Of a stretch of 11,077 nucleotides of DNA, positions 1 through 8,598 are shown one piece after another. The notes below the pieces were generated by a model. The model was given only the letters and a program-made list of their open reading frames with translations, did not search any database and was not told the DNA's origin. Both the position numbers and the translations under genes were made by a program. The stretch's first letter is position 1, and the number at the start of each line of letters is the position of its first letter. Origin of the DNA: Acidobacteriota bacterium (GTDB lineage: Bacteria > Acidobacteriota > Aminicenantia > UBA2199). The stretch covers positions 1-11,077 of the forward strand of contig JAKAGC010000066.1 of assembly GCA_021817755.1 (NCBI GenBank). Direction: 5' to 3'.

Positions 1-147
1 CTGACTGATTATAAAATCACGCGTTTTGCTGAAATCGGGGCAGGGAATGTCTTAACCGGTTTACAGAAACGAACAGCTAAAGAATTGAATATTGAAGTGG
101 AAACATTTAATTACAGGAATACGGAAGACCTGGCAACGCTTCAATAG
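1..147 (+). CDS. fabD: Malonyl-CoA:ACP transacylase, C-terminal fragment
   Basis: Only the last 48 residues are present; the rest lies left of the window. The frame opens at the first base and reads LTDYKITRFAEIGAGNVLTG, then LQKR. This matches the conserved C-terminal EIGPGxVLTGLxKR segment of FabD transacylases, followed by the usual short tail before the stop. FabD moves malonyl from CoA to acyl carrier protein to start fatty-acid chain extension, in the cytoplasm. The protein ends about 30 residues after the motif, as stand-alone FabD does, so a polyketide synthase domain is less likely though not excluded. The gene ends in three consecutive in-frame stops (TAG TAA TAG, 145-153). It converges on the transporter gene with 47 bp between the stops. 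Family identity rests on this one motif; the catalytic Ser and His are outside the window. Confidence 0.8.
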   Translation: MTDYKITRFAEIGAGNVLTGLQKRTAKELNIEVETFNYRNTEDLATLQ

Positions 148-194
148 TAATAGAGAAAATTTAGTATTAATTGATATTAACGGGTTTTGAGCTT

Positions 195-1526
195 TTATGA
201 CCGAACTGCCCGTAATTGGTGAGGCAGGAGGTAGATATTGGCGGCGAATGACCCGGCAACGTAGGCGCAGGCGATACCGACTGCGCCTACGAAATCAAAA
301 AATGTTATGGAAATAAATAGTACTGCCACGAGAGTCCCGGCTTCGATTATTGTGGTCCATGTAATGGGGGAAGTTTTTCGAGAATTGACGACAACACCTC
401 TTTGAAAACACAAGAAAGCAACAAACCCGGGCATTAACGTCATGATCTGAGTGGGGAAATACGCAAAGTTACTTAGCTCTACCGACAATCCTGAGATATC
501 ACGGAACCAAACGGCAGCCAATGGAGTAAAGGCAATCAGGGAGAGTCCACCAACTACAAAAACAAATAGCATGTAGGCAAAATTGCGTAATGGAATATAA
601 TTGGCTTTATGTTTACCGATGAGTGCAACGACGGCTTCCATGTAAGATAATCCAAGGCTGCGGAACACAAATACAAGCCCATTTACAACAGGGATAACGG
701 CAAGTGATTCGAGAGCCATCCGACTTTTTCCGACAAAGAATGTCATCAAGGGTTGTACGCCGAGATAGATCATGCTCATAAGAGCGAGGGGGTAGTAGAA
801 ACGGGTTATAAATGTATAAGTAAGGGGATTTTCTGTTGGTGTATCGGTAATGGGTTCACTTTTGAGTTTTTTTACGGGTACTCGGGCCATGATACGACTG
901 GCAATTGCTTCGCCGGTTACTCCAAAGGAAAGGGCGGCGCCACCGACATAAGCTCCGGGGAATTTAAGAAGGTAGAGAATTACAGCGGTAATGGACATGG
1001 AGCTTAAACGGACAATGGTACCATATGCAACACGGTTGGTTAGATTATTGCGAATGAGTATACCCTGGTAGAATCGCCGGTATCCAATTGCGGCAGGCCA
1101 TGGAAGAAGTAAGAGCAACGAACCGTGAGTGAGACGTGCGACTTCGTGAGGAAGATTTATCAATGTTTCTGTAATGTAATAAAAAACAGGAGGAATGAGG
1201 CCGATGAGAAAGATAACCGTAACGGCTGAGTTCAAGGTGTAGATAAATCGTCTGAGTTTATAAAATGCATCTCGATTGGAAACGAGTGCTGTAGAAGCGC
1301 TCATTATCATAATAATGGGAGCTTCGAATATAAGAGCGAATGAAAATGCGACACCGAAGGCAGCGAGATTGTACTTGGGCTCAGGAAGTCTTGCGATAAA
1401 AGAAGCTAAATAGGGGTTTTCTACAGACATCATCAGCCATGTGGCTGCTAATGGATACCAGAATTTAAAAATATCTTTATATTTTATGGCGTTGTTTTCA
1501 TTAGTCATAGACAGCAAGAATACCAC
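195..1526 (-). CDS. MATE/MOP-superfamily membrane transporter, ANKH-like
   Basis: A 443-residue integral inner-membrane protein with about twelve hydrophobic segments, near residues 22-42, 52-78, 95-118, 133-152, 170-188, 192-214, 240-265, 275-300, 315-340, 358-378, 390-412 and 414-436. The two halves look like an internal repeat: FWYPLAATW opens helix 1 and FYYPLALMS opens helix 7. This 6+6 plan, with a hydrophilic linker around 216-238, is typical of the MOP superfamily (MATE, MurJ, Wzx). Phrases such as FGVAFSF and the ...PLALMSM...QPLMTFFVGKS region recall the progressive-ankylosis (ANKH) branch more than NorM-type drug exporters. Substrate is unknown. The longest frame starts with GTG at 1526; an internal ATG at 1508 (MTNENN) is equally plausible. 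Neither has a Shine-Dalgarno. Family assignment is from remembered similarity, so efflux of drugs, lipids or organic anions cannot be separated. Confidence 0.7.
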   Translation of the reverse strand: MVFLLSMTNENNAIKYKDIFKFWYPLAATWLMMSVENPYLASFIARLPEPKYNLAAFGVAFSFALIFEAPIIMIMSASTALVSNRDAFYKLRRFIYTLNSAVTVIFLIGLIPPVFYYITETLINLPHEVARLTHGSLLLLLPWPAAIGYRRFYQGILIRNNLTNRVAYGTIVRLSSMSITAVILYLLKFPGAYVGGAALSFGVTGEAIASRIMARVPVKKLKSEPITDTPTENPLTYTFITRFYYPLALMSMIYLGVQPLMTFFVGKSRMALESLAVIPVVNGLVFVFRSLGLSYMEAVVALIGKHKANYIPLRNFAYMLFVFVVGGLSLIAFTPLAAVWFRDISGLSVELSNFAYFPTQIMTLMPGFVAFLCFQRGVVVNSRKTSPITWTTIIEAGTLVAVLFISITFFDFVGAVGIACAYVAGSFAANIYLLPHQLRAVRS

Positions 1527-1530
1527 TATT

Positions 1531-1559
1531 TTTAGTATCTTGCAATATTAATTTTTCAA
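1531..1559 (-). promoter_or_regulatory. Weak candidate promoter for the transporter gene
   Basis: Reading the minus strand, TTGAAA (1554-1559) is followed 17 bp later by ACTAAA (1531-1536), or 16 bp later by TACTAA. The -35 is good and the -10 is poor. Initiation here would fall close to the GTG at 1526, which would favour the ATG at 1508 as the real start. This is a consensus match only. Confidence 0.22.
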
Positions 1560-1586
1560 GTCTATGAAAAGCTTTTGTGGGGGGAG

Positions 1587-1612
1587 GGGGCGGTTTTCTC
1601 GAAAAGAGCCCC
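1587..1612. repeat. Imperfect GC/AT inverted repeat between hydrolase and transporter genes
   Basis: Arms GGGGC (1587-1591) and GCCCC (1608-1612) pair. They are separated by a two-base mismatch on each side from an inner TTTT/AAAA stem (1594-1597 with 1602-1605) around a CTCG loop. It lies directly downstream of the hydrolase stop. A hairpin in minus-strand RNA would have only a C-rich stretch after it, with no U-run, so it is a poor intrinsic terminator by the classical rule. It could still attenuate transcription. A G-rich run (1579-1590) abuts it. Confidence 0.35.
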
Positions 1613-1622
1613 GGGAAAAAAT

Positions 1623-2378
1623 CTATTTTCTTGAAACAAACTCATAAATTAACTGGAAATACTCCTGGAAATTGGTAGTAATAATATCATTATGGTCACC
1701 TTCATCGAAAAGCTTAATAAACTTGGGTTCGGGAGCCCAATTGAAGAGTTTCATAGCGTGAGCGGAATGTACCATGGTATCTTCTTTGGCGTGAAGAACG
1801 AGTGTAGTCCCTTTGTATTTTTCGAGTTTTTCCCTGAGGTTAAATTCTCGGTTAACGGTAGCCATAAGTTCATCGAGAGTAATACCGAGTTCCTGGGGGT
1901 GAATGCGCATCAGAACGCGTTCCAGTAAAACGGCGATACCACTTTCGATGATTAATCCAGAAATGGTGGGAAAGAGGTAAACACCGTGTACGGCATAAAG
2001 AGAACCGAGGGATCGACCGAATAGAATTAATTTCTCAGGGGGTAATCCTATTGCGTTTACTATTTTTTCGACATCCGATTGAATTATGCTAAGCCCGGGT
2101 ACGCCACTGGACATAGCATAACCACGATATTCGGCAAAAAATATATTAAATTTCATTTGGTCGAATATGGGGATAAACATATCGAAATAATCGGAAATGA
2201 TTTCTCCATTTCCATGGAATAAAATAATGGTTTTCGATTCGGGGTATTTGTTGTGATAATAACAACTGAGCTGCGCATCGCCGCAATCAACCCAGAAGGG
2301 ATTCTTAAATGATTCGGAACGGGGGTAAAAATATCTCTCCGTTAAAAGTGGATGGTCTAATATAGATGGATTTATCAT
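1623..2378 (-). CDS. Alpha/beta hydrolase, serine-hydrolase type
   Basis: A 251-residue cytoplasmic-looking protein with no signal peptide. It has the standard order of alpha/beta-hydrolase motifs: HGNGE at 55-59 (oxyanion-hole loop), YRGY at 84-87, the nucleophile elbow GRSLGS at 121-126 with Ser123, an acidic residue Asp200 in HAKED after strand 6, and His229 in EGDHND. The full Ser-Asp-His triad is therefore present. The HGN and YRGY phrases resemble the YqkD/BEM46-like group of small hydrolases, often annotated as peptidase or esterase; the substrate cannot be read from the sequence. The ATG is supported by AGGTGA three bases upstream (2382-2387). It lies 91 bp downstream of atpC on the same strand with no evident terminator between, so it may be a distal passenger of the ATP synthase transcript. 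Confidence 0.85.
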   Translation of the reverse strand: MINPSILDHPLLTERYFYPRSESFKNPFWVDCGDAQLSCYYHNKYPESKTIILFHGNGEIISDYFDMFIPIFDQMKFNIFFAEYRGYAMSSGVPGLSIIQSDVEKIVNAIGLPPEKLILFGRSLGSLYAVHGVYLFPTISGLIIESGIAVLLERVLMRIHPQELGITLDELMATVNREFNLREKLEKYKGTTLVLHAKEDTMVHSAHAMKLFNWAPEPKFIKLFDEGDHNDIITTNFQEYFQLIYEFVSRK

Positions 2379-2400
2379 GCTTCACCTGGATTTGGTAGTA

Positions 2401-2429
2401 CTTTTATTTTAACCCTGTAGAGCGATCAA
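2401..2429 (-). promoter_or_regulatory. Weak candidate promoter for the alpha/beta hydrolase
   Basis: Minus-strand TTGATC (2424-2429), 17 bp, TAAAAG (2401-2406); each hexamer matches the sigma70 consensus at four of six positions. It sits in the only sizeable gap between atpC and the hydrolase start. In AT-rich DNA such matches are common by chance. Confidence 0.22.
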
Positions 2430-2469
2430 CTGATGAATTTTTGTTGGTATACTCAAAGGGGGTAAGTGC

Positions 2470-2937
2470 TTACTTTTTATTTTTTTCGATCTTTTCGATT
2501 ATGCGTGCTTTTGTTTGGAGTTCGTGTTGAAGTTTCAATGCATTTTCCAATTGTTTGGGAATTTCCAGGACATTTTGTTGTGACATTTCGGGTTCGATTT
2601 TTTGAAGAGCTTTTATTTGTTTATCCAGTTCAATGAGTTGTTTTTCAATTTCGGGTTTTGCATTGAGGAGTTTGTCTTCACTTTCCACAGAGTCAGAAAT
2701 TATAACGATCCGATCGTCTTTTACTTCGAGGAAACCATCACGAACAAATAAGAAGTGATGTTTATTCACAGAGTCGATATAATCGACTTCACCGGGTTCG
2801 AGTAAGGTCATATAAGGCCTGTGGTTTTGGAGTATACCGGTTTCCCCGAAGCATGAAGGGATATAAATTTGACGAATACCTACACTGACAGGTTGATCGG
2901 AAGACGTTATAATTTCAAGGTGCATGATGTCATCCAT
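2470..2937 (-). CDS. atpC: F1Fo ATP synthase epsilon subunit
   Basis: The epsilon subunit of the F1 central stalk, which couples rotor to catalytic head and can inhibit ATP hydrolysis. Residues 5-85 match the N-terminal beta-sandwich: HLEIIT opening, then GETGILQNHRPYMTLLEPGE (31-50), equivalent to the conserved GxxGILPGHAPLLTxLxxG, and FLFVRDGFLEVKDDRIVII. Residues 86-155 form a charged helical region. At 155 residues it is somewhat longer than the usual 130-140, and this C-terminal part is Lys/Glu-rich and diverges from the usual Ala/Arg-rich hairpin. Two starts are possible: ATG at 2937 (MDDIM...) or ATG at 2925 (MHLEII). The second gives the more typical N-terminus; neither has a strong Shine-Dalgarno. 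It begins 5 bp after the atpD stop and is the last ATP synthase gene of the run. Confidence 0.93.
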   Translation of the reverse strand: MDDIMHLEIITSSDQPVSVGIRQIYIPSCFGETGILQNHRPYMTLLEPGEVDYIDSVNKHHFLFVRDGFLEVKDDRIVIISDSVESEDKLLNAKPEIEKQLIELDKQIKALQKIEPEMSQQNVLEIPKQLENALKLQHELQTKARIIEKIEKNKK

Positions 2938-2942
2938 CGTAT

Positions 2943-5272
<2,330 letters not shown>

Positions 5273-5283
5273 TATTGATTCGA

Positions 5284-6792
5284 TTATCCTATATAGTCGG
5301 TACTGAATTCTTCCAGGGTTTCCGCCATTTTCTGTTTAAGCGTATCGCTTAATGATTTCTCGGTTCGGATCTCCCGTAAGATATCCGAGTGATGTTCTCT
5401 CACATGTTTTATTAATTTAAGAGCGAAATCACCGACAGCACTTACTTTAATTTTATCAAGGATTCCGGCTGTACCTGCGAAGATGACTAAGATTTGTTCT
5501 TCAACGGGCATCGGAACGCCTTCATTTTGTTTCAATAATTCGGAAAGGCGTTTTCCACGTTCAAGCTGTTTGATGGTCGCGGCATCGAGATCAGATCCGA
5601 ACTGGGTAAAGGCTGCCAGTTCCCTGAACTGGGCTAGTTCCAGTTTAAGAGACCCTGCGACCTGTTTCATGGCTTTGATCTGGGCATTTCCACCGACTCT
5701 CGACACAGAGATACCGACATCGATTGCAGGACGCTGACCGGCGTTGAATAGTTCGGGTAATAAGTAAATCTGACCATCTGTAATGGAAATGACGTTAGTA
5801 GGAATATACCCGGAAACGTCAGAAGCCTGAGTTTCGATGATGGGAAGTGCGGTAAGTGATCCACCGCCTTTTTCCGCATTCATTTTTGCAGCTCTTTCCA
5901 ATAAACGGGAATGTAAGTAGAAAACGTCACCAGGGTATGCTTCACGTCCTGGGGGTCTTCTTAACAACAATGAGATTTCACGGTATGCGGTGGCGTGTTT
6001 CGATAAATCGTCATATATGATTAATGCATGTTTACCGTTATCACGGAAATATTCACCCATGGTGCATCCGGCATAAGGAGCAATATATTGAAGAGAGGCG
6101 GGAGAAGAAGCACTGGCTACTACTACGATCGAATACTCAATAGCTCCTGTTTCTTCGAGGGTTTTAATGACCTGGGCGATGGTAGATTGCTTCTGACCGA
6201 TAGCAACATACACGCAAATAACATCCTGGCCTTTCTGGTTGATGATGGTATCCATGGCGATTGCTGTTTTACCTGTTTGACGGTCGCCGATAATTAATTC
6301 GCGCTGACCGCGTCCAATAGGAATCATGGCATCGATGGCCTTGATTCCTGTTTGAAGAGGTTCTTTCACAGGTTGCCGATAAATGACACCGGGTGCAATC
6401 TGTTCGATGGGATGGAAAGTATTTGAAGTGATGGGGCCTTTTTCATCGAGTGGTTCACCGAGGGGAGAAACGATTCGTCCAATAAGCGATTCGCCGACAG
6501 GGACAGAAACGATCCTTCCGGTACGGCGGACTTTATCGCCTCCTTTGATTTTGAAGGCTTCACCAAGGATGATGGCACCGACGTTATCTTCTTCCAGGTT
6601 TAAGGCGATACCGAAAATATCATGGGGGAATTCGATTAATTCATTATACATGACATTTTCAAGCCCATAAATCTGAGCGATTCCGTCTCCGACAGATACG
6701 ACAATACCTGTCTCTTCTTTATCAAAGTCTAATTTGAATCCTTCGATTTTTTGTTTGATTAATTCGCTAATTTCTTCAACTTTTACCTGCAT
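5284..6792 (-). CDS. atpA: F1Fo ATP synthase alpha subunit
   Basis: The regulatory nucleotide-binding subunit of F1, alternating with beta in the hexamer. Full length at 502 residues. Walker A GDRQTGKT is at 169-176 and the Walker B region [12 protein letters not shown] at 256-267. The [11 protein letters not shown] segment at 361-371 carries Arg365, the arginine that reaches into the beta catalytic site. [13 protein letters not shown] follows at 391-403. The N-terminal residues [13 protein letters not shown] form the usual helix that docks to the delta/b stator. The ATG immediately follows the atpH stop (TAA ATG) and is preceded by AGGGGAG six bases upstream. All expected motifs are intact. 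Confidence 0.98.
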   Translation of the reverse strand: MQVKVEEISELIKQKIEGFKLDFDKEETGIVVSVGDGIAQIYGLENVMYNELIEFPHDIFGIALNLEEDNVGAIILGEAFKIKGGDKVRRTGRIVSVPVGESLIGRIVSPLGEPLDEKGPITSNTFHPIEQIAPGVIYRQPVKEPLQTGIKAIDAMIPIGRGQRELIIGDRQTGKTAIAMDTIINQKGQDVICVYVAIGQKQSTIAQVIKTLEETGAIEYSIVVVASASSPASLQYIAPYAGCTMGEYFRDNGKHALIIYDDLSKHATAYREISLLLRRPPGREAYPGDVFYLHSRLLERAAKMNAEKGGGSLTALPIIETQASDVSGYIPTNVISITDGQIYLLPELFNAGQRPAIDVGISVSRVGGNAQIKAMKQVAGSLKLELAQFRELAAFTQFGSDLDAATIKQLERGKRLSELLKQNEGVPMPVEEQILVIFAGTAGILDKIKVSAVGDFALKLIKHVREHHSDILREIRTEKSLSDTLKQKMAETLEEFSTDYIG

Positions 6793-7383
6793 TTAGTACT
6801 CCCCTGCGGCAGAAATCTGTCCTGATACGTGTTCTGCCATCAATGCTTCCTTTAATTTCTTTAAATTACCTTCGATCGAGAAATCGTAATAAATTAACCC
6901 TCGCTGGATTTTTATACCTGCGATTAATGAGGGATCGATTTCTTTTTCCAGGACAATTCGTTTATCAAAAGCTGTTTCGAGTTTTTTCTGTAACCTGGCT
7001 TCCAGGGTTGGGGTTAATGGAATAACGGAAAATACTTTAATTCGTTCTATCCCGCTTTTTTCAAACCATAAATCTTCTACCAATTGAAGTATGGATTCCA
7101 AAAATGTGAGGCGGTTTTCATCCACAATGGTTAAGAGGAATTGGTAGGATTTATCTCTTAATTTGGCTTTATCACGGATATCATCCAATACTTCTTTTTT
7201 TTGTCGTTTGGAAAGCAGGAAAGTCTCCATTCCGGCTTTGAATTGATCGCTGCTTTTCAGTAGAGACAGGAATTGATTAAGTTCGTTTTTTATTTCCCGG
7301 TATTCCGTATCATTTTGGATGGCTTTCACCAAGCCTGATGCGTAACGTTTGGCAACGCTATTTTCTTTCAATGATATCTCCAC
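6793..7383 (-). CDS. atpH: F1Fo ATP synthase delta subunit (OSCP)
   Basis: The peripheral-stalk cap that joins the b dimer to the top of F1. The N-terminal domain has the family opening SVAKRYASGLVKAI, then a six-helix-like segment to about residue 105 (NRLTFLESILQLVEDL). The C-terminal domain has FSVIPLTP and the conserved DPSLIAGIKIQRGLIYYDFS (149-168), equivalent to the usual DPxLIGGxxIxxGDxxxDxS. Length of 196 residues is slightly above the usual 175-185. The coordinates use the GTG at 7383, which has no Shine-Dalgarno. A TTG four codons later (7371) is preceded by GGAG with six-base spacing and would give MKENSVAKRYA, nearer the usual N-terminus. With either start it overlaps the end of the upstream b subunit gene (by 26 or 14 bp), implying coupled translation. 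Confidence 0.93.
   Translation of the reverse strand: MEISLKENSVAKRYASGLVKAIQNDTEYREIKNELNQFLSLLKSSDQFKAGMETFLLSKRQKKEVLDDIRDKAKLRDKSYQFLLTIVDENRLTFLESILQLVEDLWFEKSGIERIKVFSVIPLTPTLEARLQKKLETAFDKRIVLEKEIDPSLIAGIKIQRGLIYYDFSIEGNLKKLKEALMAEHVSGQISAAGEY
6799..6805 (-). promoter_or_regulatory. Shine-Dalgarno for atpA inside the end of atpH
   Basis: Minus-strand AGGGGAG lies within the last codons of atpH, with six bases (including the atpH TAA) before the atpA ATG. It fixes the alpha start and couples the two genes. Confidence 0.7.
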
Positions 7384-7939
7384 ATATATCGATATTCTTT
7401 TCGATTATTTTTTCGTGAGTTTGAGGATCGAGACGGTCCCCGATTTCTTTTTTGAAGTGATCGATTGTCATGTCTGCAATACGGGCTTTCAGATTTCTGA
7501 CGGCATTTTCCATTTTATGGGTAATTTCTGTTTCAGTAATTTCAAGTATACGGGAAGCTTCTGTGTCGCCCAGTGATTCAATACGGCTTTTTTCAGTGAG
7601 ACCGCTTTTTTCGGCAGCTAACTTCATTGCAGCGACTTCTTCCTCAATTTTTTCAAGACGTAATTTTATCTCTTCGAGGCTCCGGGTTGTCGATGCGAGT
7701 TTTTCTTCCCTTCGGTTCATATCGGTATTGATTTCAAGGGTTTTTTGAGATAGCACGGCAATCATGGGTTTTCGTAACAGATAAATTAATCCGCCGAATA
7801 AAACAACCGCATTAAACGTCTTTCCAATAAACCCCAACCAGTCGAAATGATGTTCCGCTGCTTCTGCATGTTGTGCAAAAAGCCCTGAGCTCATGACAAT
7901 CAAAAATAATATTATAAGAACTATTCGACGTTTCTTCAT
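7358..7939 (-). CDS. atpF: F1Fo ATP synthase b subunit with N-terminal signal peptide
   Basis: A peripheral-stalk subunit of 193 residues. It starts with a signal-peptide-like segment: MKKRR, a hydrophobic core IVLIILFLIVM and a possible cleavage site after GLFA (22) or AEA (27). A His-rich stretch AEHHFDWLGF follows, then a membrane helix near 40-57 (TFNAVVLFGGLIYLLRKPM). The remainder is a long charged helix predicted to be a coiled coil, ending in a domain (about 145-193) that should contact delta. Extra signal peptides on the b subunit are known from deltaproteobacterial and some acidobacterial ATP synthases, so this is a lineage trait rather than a defect. AAGGAA just before the ATG supports the start. 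It lies 14 bp after the b' gene and overlaps atpH. Confidence 0.9.
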   Translation of the reverse strand: MKKRRIVLIILFLIVMSSGLFAQHAEAAEHHFDWLGFIGKTFNAVVLFGGLIYLLRKPMIAVLSQKTLEINTDMNRREEKLASTTRSLEEIKLRLEKIEEEVAAMKLAAEKSGLTEKSRIESLGDTEASRILEITETEITHKMENAVRNLKARIADMTIDHFKKEIGDRLDPQTHEKIIEKNIDICGDIIERK

Positions 7940-7953
7940 ATTTCCTTTTGCAA

Positions 7954-8364
7954 TCAGATAAAGATTTCTTTCATTTTTTCGCTGAACTGTCCGATTTCGC
8001 GTGCCAGAAGGGTTTCTGCTTCCCGGATTTCAATATCGAATCTGTCCATCTTTTCTTCAAAAATAACCCGCGCTTTTTCACGTGCTTTTGTTACCTTTTC
8101 TTCCCGGACTGCTTCACCTTGTTTTATCAAGTTCTCTTTGATTTCACGGGCGTATTTCTGGTTATCTTTTAACTGCTTTTCTATAGATGAAGTGATTTGG
8201 CCGATTTCATTCGTTTGACTTTCGATTAATGAATCCTCATTTTTTATTTTGGATTCTCTTTCTTCGATAATACGATCAATCGGTTTGTAATAGATTTTAT
8301 TCAAGGCAGCCAGCAATATTGCCAGCATTACCATTATGCTGATAATCGTTATTAGCATTTGCAT
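7954..8364 (-). CDS. atpF: F1Fo ATP synthase b'-type subunit
   Basis: The first gene of the operon encodes a 136-residue stator subunit. Residues 3-21 (MLITIISIMVMLAILLAAL) form a single membrane helix, followed by NKIYYKPIDRIIEERESKI. That is the typical b-family junction, where a Pro near the membrane leads into a highly charged coiled coil to the C-terminus. It is shorter than the second b protein, lacks a signal peptide and also lacks most of a delta-binding domain, as b' subunits usually do. A b/b' heterodimer with the following gene product is the likely stalk. Start choice between Met1 and Met3 is open; GGAT about nine bases upstream is only a weak Shine-Dalgarno. The symbol is shared with the second b gene because the literature uses atpF, atpF' and atpX variably. 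Confidence 0.88.
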   Translation of the reverse strand: MQMLITIISIMVMLAILLAALNKIYYKPIDRIIEERESKIKNEDSLIESQTNEIGQITSSIEKQLKDNQKYAREIKENLIKQGEAVREEKVTKAREKARVIFEEKMDRFDIEIREAETLLAREIGQFSEKMKEIFI

Positions 8365-8400
8365 GAGTCGATCCGCTAGTTTTATTTTTTGCGTTTTATT

Positions 8401-8429
8401 ATAATATATGTCTATGAAAAAAAAGTCAA
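8401..8429 (-). promoter_or_regulatory. Sigma70-type promoter of the ATP synthase operon
   Basis: On the minus strand TTGACT (8424-8429) and TATTAT (8401-8406) each match five of six consensus bases, with an ideal 17-bp spacer. Predicted initiation near 8394 leaves a leader of about 30 nt before the b' ATG at 8364. There is no competing candidate of similar quality in the intergenic region on this strand. Confidence 0.7.
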
Positions 8430-8469
8430 GTGTTTCACGAATTGAAAAATCGGATTATATGGGTTTAAA

Positions 8470-8501
8470 CCAGGGACCCCTTTTATAAAAGGTGTCCCTG
8501 G
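8470..8501. repeat. Near-perfect 15-bp palindrome between divergent promoters
   Basis: The left arm 8470-8484 (CCAGGGACCCCTTTT) pairs with the right arm 8487-8501 (AAAAGGTGTCCCTGG) at 14 of 15 positions; the only mismatch is C8478 with T8493. Two bases separate the arms. It lies upstream of both flanking operons, so it is not placed to terminate either gene set. A T-run occurs at 8514-8519, 12 bp beyond the right arm, too far for a classical terminator. It could be a dispersed intergenic palindromic repeat, a dyad operator acting on both promoters, or a block to antisense readthrough. Confidence 0.6.
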
Positions 8502-8534
8502 ACCCCCCTAAAATTTTTTATAAATTCTTGCTTA

Positions 8535-8563
8535 TTGAACAAATCCGGGGTTTATATTATAAT
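8535..8563 (+). promoter_or_regulatory. Sigma70-type promoter of the YcaO cyclodehydratase gene
   Basis: TTGAAC (8535-8540) and a perfect TATAAT (8558-8563) are separated by 17 bp. Predicted initiation near 8570 gives a leader of about 29 nt to the ATG at 8599. The leader contains GAGGTAA at 8578-8584, the only ribosome-binding-like string. Confidence 0.7.
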
Positions 8564-8598
8564 GACTGAAAGTCGATGAGGTAACTTTTTCACATATC

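Noticed and set aside
148..194. AT-rich imperfect palindrome between the convergent fabD and transporter genes as a bidirectional terminator.
   Set aside because: The arms are almost all A/T with several mismatches and no GC stem, so there is not enough support to call it.
398..500. Possible frameshift or truncation of the transporter, because its last third has fewer polar landmarks.
   Set aside because: The reading frame is continuous and the twelve hydrophobic segments and two-fold repeat run to the end; no second frame continues the similarity.
1560..1570. The 11-mer GTCTATGAAAA is repeated at 8410-8420, in both cases just upstream of a minus-strand gene, suggesting a shared operator.
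   Set aside because: Shared 11-mers are expected several times by chance in 11 kb of AT-rich DNA. The copy at 8410 lies in the promoter spacer, while the copy at 1560 lies outside the candidate -35, so the placement differs.
8461..8520. Palindrome plus downstream T-run read as an intrinsic terminator on the plus strand.
   Set aside because: No plus-strand gene precedes it (the DNA to the left is the antisense of the ATP operon), and the T-run is about 12 bp from the stem. It is listed as a repeat instead.
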